From: Gammaproteobacteria bacterium
GTDB taxonomy: Bacteria > Pseudomonadota > Gammaproteobacteria > UBA4575
DNA length: 20,665 bases
Direction: 5' to 3'
Assembly: GCA_027297825.1 (NCBI GenBank)
Contig: JAPUHH010000054.1
Span: 1-20,665 of the forward strand
Shown here: in pieces, positions 15,316-20,665 of the stretch
Numbering within the stretch: the stretch's first letter is position 1
How the letters are laid out: every line of letters begins with the position of its first letter
Translations under genes and position numbers: made by a program
Notes under the pieces: generated by a model
The model's input: only the letters and a program-made list of their open reading frames with translations
What the model was told of the DNA's origin: nothing
Database searches by the model: none

Positions 15316-16713
15316 TTAGGTAATGTGAAGCTTTTCGAGAATACCAATCGCGTGTAAAAAAATCAGAATAACACCCAGGGGAGTAATGTATCTAGCCAGA
15401 AAACGCCATACGTGGTAAGCGCCTTCATTTACAATCTGCAGTTCATCACGTCGCGAAGGTTCTCGCATAAACCATGCTGCAAAAATACAAATTAACACAC
15501 CCCCTAACGGCAGCATAATGTTTGAGGTTGTATACTCTAGCAAATCAAAAAACGACTTCCCTGCAAGAAAAGTGTCGTTAAATAATTCTATCCTTTTCCA
15601 GTTATTAAACGAAAATACGGTACCTAGTCCAATTACCCAGGCTATCCCTCCACAAATCAGAGAAGACCATAAACGCGATATCGAAAATTTTTCTATCAAC
15701 CAAGCTACCGCAGGCTCAATCAAAGAAATAGCCGATGTCCATGCAGCAAACACCAATAACACAAAAAATATTGCGCCAAAAAATACACCACCCATCATTT
15801 GCCCGAAGGCCAGTGGCAAGGTGTTAAATATTAACCCTGGCCCTTGCCCTGCTTCCAGGCCATTTGCAAACACAATAGGAAAAATTGCTAAGCCCGCAAG
15901 TACAGCTACCACGGTATCGACAATTGCTACCTGAAAACTTGTTGTGGCAATAGAGGCATCGCGGGGCAAATAAGAGCCGTACATCATAATCGCGCCCATT
16001 CCTAAACTAAGACTAAAAAAGGCTTGCCCCATCGCTTTCAATACCACCCCAGGACTTAATTTAGAGAAGTCGGGTGTAAATAAAAATTTTAGCCCCGCGT
16101 AAAAATCCCCTTTCACCATTGCGTAGGCAATCATTACCAAAACCAAAAACAACAGAGCTGGCATCAATAATCGCACCGCTATTTCAAGACCTTTGCTCAC
16201 ACCCCGAGCCACTACCACCATGGTTAACACCATAAATAGTGTATGCCAAAACAGCAGTCGCCTTGGACTCGAAATTAAATTAGTAAACACTTCTCCCGCC
16301 TCATCACGGGTGACATTCACAAATGAACCACTGCCAATTTCAACCACATAGTCCAACGCCCATCCTGCTATCACACTGTAGTATGAGAGGATCAAAAACC
16401 CGGCAAGTACTCCCATTAATCCAAGTAAATTCCATGAGCTGCTGCATTTTTCTTCAGCCGCCAACACTCTCATTGTATTCATTGGACTACTTCTACCACG
16501 ACGCCCTAACAATATTTCAGCCATCATTACTGGAACGCCAAATAACGCCACACAGACAAGATACAAAAGCACAAACGCTCCACCGCCATTTTCACCTGCC
16601 ATATAGGGAAATTTCCAAATATTGCCTAAGCCAATTGCAGAACCTGATGCGGCGAGCACAAATGCAAATCGTGACGACCAATAACCATGGATCGATGTTC
16701 TTACAGTAGCCAT
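15316..16713 (-). CDS. Sodium-dependent transporter, NSS (neurotransmitter:sodium symporter) family
   Basis: The 465-residue inner membrane protein has about 11-12 hydrophobic segments. The first segment has the family signature SGSAIGLGNIWKFPYMAGENGGGAF, which forms part of the sodium and substrate sites, followed by AEILLGRRGR. Relatives (LeuT, MhsT, TnaT) import amino acids with sodium; the substrate here cannot be told. It starts at the ATG at 16713 with an AGG ribosome binding site, and ratA begins eight bases after its stop, so it heads the operon symporter-ratA-rnfH-DUF3617. In some pseudomonads a transporter of this family also lies beside ratA and smpB, which supports an old linkage. 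Confidence 0.95.
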   Translation of the reverse strand: MATVRTSIHGYWSSRFAFVLAASGSAIGLGNIWKFPYMAGENGGGAFVLLYLVCVALFGVPVMMAEILLGRRGRSSPMNTMRVLAAEEKCSSSWNLLGLMGVLAGFLILSYYSVIAGWALDYVVEIGSGSFVNVTRDEAGEVFTNLISSPRRLLFWHTLFMVLTMVVVARGVSKGLEIAVRLLMPALLFLVLVMIAYAMVKGDFYAGLKFLFTPDFSKLSPGVVLKAMGQAFFSLSLGMGAIMMYGSYLPRDASIATTSFQVAIVDTVVAVLAGLAIFPIVFANGLEAGQGPGLIFNTLPLAFGQMMGGVFFGAIFFVLLVFAAWTSAISLIEPAVAWLIEKFSISRLWSSLICGGIAWVIGLGTVFSFNNWKRIELFNDTFLAGKSFFDLLEYTTSNIMLPLGGVLICIFAAWFMREPSRRDELQIVNEGAYHVWRFLARYITPLGVILIFLHAIGILEKLHIT

Positions 16714-16733
16714 AAATAACCTACATTACTGTG

Positions 16734-16762
16734 TTAGCAAATTAAGCACTTATAAATATTAT
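16734..16762 (+). promoter_or_regulatory. Predicted promoter of smpB
   Basis: TTAGCA (16734-16739), 17 bases, then TATTAT (16757-16762) gives a sigma-70-type promoter in the 116-base gap between the divergent symporter and smpB. The -35 and -10 boxes each differ from consensus at one or two positions, so this is a prediction. A 7-bp inverted repeat (TCGTAAG/CTTACGA, 16783-16806, loop 10 bases) lies in the resulting 5' leader. Confidence 0.4.
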
Positions 16763-16829
16763 TTAACTTATACTACCAACCATCGTAAGCCCATATAAAC
16801 TTACGACATAAATTACCCATAGTAGAGTC

Positions 16830-17303
16830 ATGGCAAAGCCTAAACAAAAACCTGATAACAATATAGCGATCAATAAAAAAGCTCGCCATGATTACTTCAT
16901 TCTCGAACAAATTGAAGCTGGATTGGTGCTTGAAGGTTGGGAAGTTAAAAGCTTGAGATCAAAAAACATACAATTAAAAGAGAGCTATGTCTTACTAAAA
17001 AATATGGAAGCCTGGTTATTAGGTGCACACATTAGCCCTTTACCGACTGCCTCAACTCACAAAGTGGCCAATCCAACGCGAACCCGTAAATTGCTATTGC
17101 ACAAAAATGAAGTCGCAAAATTAGTGGGCGCTGTAGAAAGAAAGGGTTTCACCATTGTGCCTTTATCCATGTACTGGAAAAAAGGGTTGGCCAAAATCAA
17201 CATTGGGATCAGCAAAGGCAAACAGAAACAAGATAAGCGTGCGAGCATTAAAGAACGAGATTGGCAACGCGACAAACAAAGACTTCTAAAACACAGCAAT
17301 TAG
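16830..17303 (+). CDS. smpB: SsrA (tmRNA)-binding protein SmpB
   Basis: SmpB brings tmRNA to stalled ribosomes for trans-translation. The protein has 157 residues, the normal size. Conserved blocks are NKKARHDYFILEQIEAGLVL, GWEVKSLRS, KESYVLLKN, and the C-terminal GISKGKQKQDKRASIKERDW with its basic tail. It is transcribed away from the symporter. No tmRNA gene follows it here. Confidence 0.97.
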   Translation: MAKPKQKPDNNIAINKKARHDYFILEQIEAGLVLEGWEVKSLRSKNIQLKESYVLLKNMEAWLLGAHISPLPTASTHKVANPTRTRKLLLHKNEVAKLVGAVERKGFTIVPLSMYWKKGLAKINIGISKGKQKQDKRASIKERDWQRDKQRLLKHSN

Positions 17304-17389
17304 CACTGTACCAGAAAACTTGCCACAACTTTAAGCGCTTGAATATCACCTAGCACTACAGCACCTGCCCGATGAATATATAACGGTTG

Positions 17390-17617
17390 CTATTTTATAC
17401 CGCAGTTGAAGATTCCGGATTTAGCTTCTTTTTGCGTTGCTTCGAGGCATTCCTCATAGGAGCCAAACTCACCTACTTGTGTGGAAGACTTTGAATTTGA
17501 ACTTGCAAATACTTCGCCCACCCATTTACCGTCCGCAGCTCCACCATCATCCCCGCATCCAGAAACAAGGATTAAAAATAAGGTAATTAGTAATAATGCC
17601 ATTGGCTTTTGTCTCAT
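17390..17617 (-). CDS. Small lipoprotein of unknown function
   Basis: I start this at the ATG at 17617 because GGAG lies nine bases before it; a GTG 15 bases upstream would be the alternative. The 75-residue product has a signal peptide ending LVSGC, with Cys21 as the lipid site. The mature part is short, with WVGEVFASS near the start and two cysteines (in YEECLEA and FNCGIK) that could pair. I do not recognise the family. It converges with smpB (87 bases apart) and is separate from dnaQ. Confidence 0.7.
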   Translation of the reverse strand: MRQKPMALLLITLFLILVSGCGDDGGAADGKWVGEVFASSNSKSSTQVGEFGSYEECLEATQKEAKSGIFNCGIK

Positions 17618-17714
17618 AATAGATGTCTCCACAAGGTGGGGTATTTAGGATGGATGGAATGTAACGAAATTCACGCAGCACAGCAACTGCAAAAACAAAA
17701 TCCTTAGCCTAGAC

Positions 17715-18431
17715 TCACTCAGGCAAGCCTTTCAGCCAAACACAGCCAGATTGACTTTCTTGTTGAATTTTATTCAAAAATGCTTCGTGATCACTCAGTT
17801 CATCATCGTTCGCGTAGATCACCTTAAGTGCGGGTCTTTGACTTGCTGAATCCTTGGATGACGCATCTTGTCGCACATTTTTACTATTATGAGCCGCTAA
17901 ACTTAATGTCGTTTGGCCGCCCGTCATCGCCAAATAGACATCCGCTAGAATCTGAGCATCGAGCAATGCTCCGTGCAGCTCTCGATGCGAATTATCGATT
18001 TCGTAACGTTTACATAAGGCATCTAGACTGTTTTTTTGTCCAGGATGCATTTTTCTAGCCTGGCTTAGAGAATCAATAACTGTGCAGCATTCTCTAATAT
18101 CAGTAATTTTATGTTTAGCACGCACTAATTCCGCATTGATAAAACCCACATCAAAGGATGCATTATGAATCACTAGTTCAGCACCTTCGATATACTGAAT
18201 TAAGTCATCAGCAATAGTTGAAAATTTAGGTTTATCTTCAAGATCTTTAAGTGTGATGCCATGTACTTCTTGAGCGCCGGCATCGATATCGCGTTCAGGA
18301 TTTACATATTGATGAAAGGTTTGATCTGTTGTTCGTCGGTGCATAATTTCGACACAACCAATTTCAATAAGCCGGTGACCTTGGGAAACTTCAAGACCCG
18401 TGGTTTCTGTATCGAGGACTACTTGGCGCAT
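17715..18431 (-). CDS. dnaQ: DNA polymerase III epsilon subunit (3'-5' proofreading exonuclease)
   Basis: DnaQ proofreads the replicative polymerase. I start at the ATG at 18431 (238 residues, MRQVVLDTETTGL); an in-frame TTG nine codons upstream is less likely. The catalytic residues are all present: Asp7 and Glu9 (DTE), Asp94 (HNASFDVGF) and the HxxxxD pair His153/Asp158. A clamp-binding-like motif, QTTLSL, follows the nuclease domain, as in E. coli. The C-terminal tail that binds the polymerase alpha subunit is present. In E. coli dnaQ and rnhA diverge; here rnhA precedes dnaQ in the same direction with a 58-base gap. Confidence 0.96.
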   Translation of the reverse strand: MRQVVLDTETTGLEVSQGHRLIEIGCVEIMHRRTTDQTFHQYVNPERDIDAGAQEVHGITLKDLEDKPKFSTIADDLIQYIEGAELVIHNASFDVGFINAELVRAKHKITDIRECCTVIDSLSQARKMHPGQKNSLDALCKRYEIDNSHRELHGALLDAQILADVYLAMTGGQTTLSLAAHNSKNVRQDASSKDSASQRPALKVIYANDDELSDHEAFLNKIQQESQSGCVWLKGLPE

Positions 18432-18489
18432 ATTTATCTTTACACTTAATTCAAGCAAACAGTTTTGAGTTCAATCATCCTAAATAAGC

Positions 18490-18930
18490 TCACAATAACA
18501 GATTATCGATTGCTTCATTCGCAAGACGATCTACTCTCTCGTTTTCCACATGTCCACTATGCCCCTTGACCCATTTCCATGTGATGTGATGTTCTTCAAC
18601 TAGCTTGTCTAGTTGACGCCATAAGTCATCGTTTTTTACTGGCTTTTTAGCTGCAGTTTTCCAGCCATTTTTTTTCCAATTGGGCAGCCACTGTTGAATA
18701 CCATCCATTAAATAACGCGAATCTGTCGTCAGAACAACAGCGTAAGGGTGTTTTAAATTTTGCAAAGCTGAAATTGCAGCTTGTAGCTCCATACGATTAT
18801 TGGTGGTATCAGCTTCCGCGCCATTGAGCAAAGTTTCATTATCTTGATAACGCAAAATCGCGGCCCATCCACCAGGCCCAGGATTACCACGACAAGCGCC
18901 GTCAGTGTATATATCGACTTGATTTAGCAT
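18490..18930 (-). CDS. rnhA: Ribonuclease HI
   Basis: RNase HI cuts the RNA strand of RNA:DNA hybrids, for instance R-loops. I use the ATG at 18930 (146 residues) since MLNQVDIYTDGACRGNPGPG matches the family start; an ATG at 18963 would add 11 residues. The catalytic residues are Asp10, Glu48, Asp70 and Asp134, with His124 in GHSGHVENERVD, all at the E. coli positions. The basic helix and loop (PNWKKNGWKTAAKKPVKN) is typical of the longer bacterial type. Its start overlaps the end of the methyltransferase gene by 29 bases, so the two are coupled. Confidence 0.97.
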   Translation of the reverse strand: MLNQVDIYTDGACRGNPGPGGWAAILRYQDNETLLNGAEADTTNNRMELQAAISALQNLKHPYAVVLTTDSRYLMDGIQQWLPNWKKNGWKTAAKKPVKNDDLWRQLDKLVEEHHITWKWVKGHSGHVENERVDRLANEAIDNLLL

Positions 18931-19684
18931 GCTTGACTTGCCTTGCAGTGGGTTCTGTAACATTTACTGGAATAATGCCACGATGTGGCCGCCAAGACTC
19001 AGGCCTTGGTGTTAATGTAAGCACACGTTTTTTAGCAATAAACAGTTGCACAGATCCGAAACGACTCATTCCATAGCGATCCATATTTTGCAAAAATTCT
19101 AAGCGCTGTTGAACACTTAAATTTTGTATCGGCGGCCGTATCCCTACATGCGCGGTAGTCAGCACAGTGAAATCAAGCAATGCGAGCCAATCTTTTAATC
19201 TTCGGGCCGTATAAAAATGACTTGCCCAAGGTATACGCTTGCTACCCATTAAGGCGAGCTTACACAAGCCCATCATACTCATAGGATTAAACGCTATCAG
19301 GACTATATGGCCTTCAGGAATCAGTACACGTTGCGCCTCACGTAGCACTTGATGAGGATCATGAGATAAATCCAAAGTATGCGGTAATACAATTAAATCT
19401 AATGTGTCTTGAAGAAAAGGCAATGCTAGTGGGCTGGCAGTGATATTGCCTTGCTTAGGGCTGACTGCCATGTATGTTTTTTGGCCGATCGTGCTGCCTC
19501 TTAACAGATCCACGCCATTGCAAAGAGCACCTACTTGCAACGCGTAATAGCCAAACAAACTCGGTAACAACTGCTCTACTTTATTTTCCAACTCTTTGCC
19601 TAAAATTTGTCCAGCAGGACTTGCATACCAATTATGTAATTGCTGTGCAAATTTTACGCTATTAAAGAGATGGGATTCATGCAT
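18902..19684 (-). CDS. yafS: YafS-like SAM-dependent methyltransferase
   Basis: The 260-residue protein matches YafS in layout: SLFGYYALQVGAL, PLALPFLQDTLDLIVLPHTL, SHDPHQVLREAQRVLIPEGH, then IAFNPMSMMGLCKL and LALLDFTVL. The first glycine-rich SAM loop is degenerate, as in YafS itself. The substrate is unknown. It sits upstream of rnhA, with mltD diverging on its other side, the same neighbourhood as in E. coli, where yafS, rnhA, dnaQ and mltD lie close together with gloB. gloB is not in this window between yafS and mltD. The start is ATG at 19684. Confidence 0.85.
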   Translation of the reverse strand: MHESHLFNSVKFAQQLHNWYASPAGQILGKELENKVEQLLPSLFGYYALQVGALCNGVDLLRGSTIGQKTYMAVSPKQGNITASPLALPFLQDTLDLIVLPHTLDLSHDPHQVLREAQRVLIPEGHIVLIAFNPMSMMGLCKLALMGSKRIPWASHFYTARRLKDWLALLDFTVLTTAHVGIRPPIQNLSVQQRLEFLQNMDRYGMSRFGSVQLFIAKKRVLTLTPRPESWRPHRGIIPVNVTEPTARQVKHAKSSRYIH

Positions 19685-19817
19685 GATCTAATTCTACCTT
19701 AAAACAATTATTTGTGATGCAAACCTGCTAAAAAGAATGAAACAAATCTAAACTTATTTTATTTTCATTATATTTTATGGTTGATCTCTTTATTTTGTAT
19801 CTTTATGCTTCGCGCAC

Positions 19818-20665
19818 ATGAAGGATAGAGTATCGAGCAAAACTACTAGCTCACATTTATTAACCCCGCTGCCAATAATCCCTCTACTAATACTTCTGAC
19901 ACTTACAGTCGTAGCGTGCAGCCATTCCCTCACAAAACCAATTCATTCAAGCCATGAAATTATAACGGGCGCTGCAACAAACGCCATCACTCCAGATTTT
20001 ATTATTCCGCCAAGCAGTATATCTCGCACTGAAGAATTATCCACGGCACTAGCGAATGATGATCAACTTATCTGGCAACACATCGCAAAAAACTTAGCCT
20101 TATCGCAATTCTACGTACATCCTCGCGTTGCCCGGCAAAAACAAAAATACCTTGATAACGCTGAATTCTTATCTATTGTAACGCGTCGCTCTGAGCCCTT
20201 TATCTATTTCGTGTTAAACGAGATTGAGCAACGTCAGATGCCGACTGAGCTGGCAATTTTACCGATAGTAGAGAGCGGTTATTCCCCCAAAGCACGCTCA
20301 CGCGCAAAAGCCGTTGGTTTATGGCAATTCATGCCTTACACCGCTTGGGAATTTGGCTTGCAGCGAACCCAAGGTTACGACGGCCGCCATGATGTCTATG
20401 CCTCCACCATTGCTGCGCTAGATTATTTAGCCCAGCTCAACAATAAATTCGATGGTGATTGGCTGCTTACCTTAGCCGCATATAACGCTGGCCCGCAACG
20501 CATAAAGCGAGCACTACAAAAAAGTACTGCGAGTAAAGATGAAAATAGTTATTGGGATCTGCACTTACCTAGAGAAACACGCGAGTACATCCCCAAAATT
20601 TTAGCATTAAGCGCAATTATTAATGATAATGAATATAGCAGCACATTACTTCATCCTATAGACGA
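19818..20665 (+). CDS. mltD: Membrane-bound lytic murein transglycosylase D, N-terminal part
   Basis: MltD cleaves peptidoglycan glycan strands with formation of anhydro-muropeptides. The frame from the ATG at 19818 stays open to the window edge (about 282 residues). A lipoprotein signal ends in TVVAC with Cys34. The SLT domain has the catalytic Glu152 in IVESGYSPKARSRAKAVG, then LWQFMPYTAWEFGL, and AAYNAGPQRIKRAL. The C-terminal LysM repeats expected of MltD lie beyond the window. I see no strong ribosome binding site. The 133-base gap to the divergent yafS-like gene shows no clear promoter. Confidence 0.93.
   Translation, partial: MKDRVSSKTTSSHLLTPLPIIPLLILLTLTVVACSHSLTKPIHSSHEIITGAATNAITPDFIIPPSSISRTEELSTALANDDQLIWQHIAKNLALSQFYVHPRVARQKQKYLDNAEFLSIVTRRSEPFIYFVLNEIEQRQMPTELAILPIVESGYSPKARSRAKAVGLWQFMPYTAWEFGLQRTQGYDGRHDVYASTIAALDYLAQLNNKFDGDWLLTLAAYNAGPQRIKRALQKSTASKDENSYWDLHLPRETREYIPKILALSAIINDNEYSSTLLHPID

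Noticed and set aside
17304..17389. tmRNA gene after smpB
   Set aside because: The gap is only 86 bases and has no tRNA-like end; no ssrA is visible.
1..20665. CRISPR array, tRNA, rRNA, insertion sequence ends or phage genes
   Set aside because: By eye I saw no regular spaced repeats, no tRNA-like TTCRA-type arms in the intergenic regions and no transposase-like frames. A computed search could still find a short tRNA.

Overview
The window reads as a chromosomal housekeeping segment of a gammaproteobacterium with a moderately AT-rich genome. This rests on three conserved gene orders: hrcA-grpE-dnaK-dnaJ-dapB-carA-carB, nadK-recN-bamE next to rnfH-ratA-smpB, and dnaQ-rnhA-yafS next to mltD. 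HrcA with a CIRCE operator rules out the enteric-type arrangement, where only the heat-shock sigma factor controls dnaK. The exact lineage cannot be told from this sequence.

Layout. Positions 1-1951 (minus) hold the start of carB and all of carA, preceded by a terminator-like hairpin just upstream of the carA ribosome binding site. Positions 2147-4818 (minus) are an accessory and decaying interval that separates dapB from carA. It holds, in transcription order, an Mrr-like nuclease relic, a wrecked DUF1287 gene, a half-size TSUP permease, a frameshifted DsrC/TusE-like gene, a small lipoprotein and a wrecked DUF4124-glutaredoxin gene. Positions 4915-10865 (minus) hold dapB, dnaJ, dnaK, grpE and hrcA. 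A sigma-70-type promoter with CIRCE lies before hrcA, and a sigma-32-like promoter lies before dnaK.

From 11020 to 13999 (plus) come nadK, recN and bamE. A minus-strand group follows, transcribed in the order sodium:solute symporter, ratA, rnfH, DUF3617 protein (16713 down to 14107). Then come smpB (plus), a tiny lipoprotein (minus), the minus-strand run yafS-like methyltransferase, rnhA, dnaQ (19684 down to 17715), and the start of mltD (plus) running off the window.

Functionally the window combines protein quality control (HrcA/GrpE/DnaK/DnaJ, SmpB), envelope assembly and turnover (BamE, MltD, lipoproteins), DNA repair and replication fidelity (RecN, DnaQ, RNase HI), lysine/peptidoglycan precursor synthesis (DapB), pyrimidine/arginine precursor synthesis (CarAB) and NADP supply (NadK). 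I saw no rRNA, tRNA, CRISPR array, intact insertion sequence or phage gene. I found no convincing new multi-gene system. The best candidates for a second look are the carA leader hairpin and the decaying sulfur/thiol-flavoured cluster between dapB and carA.
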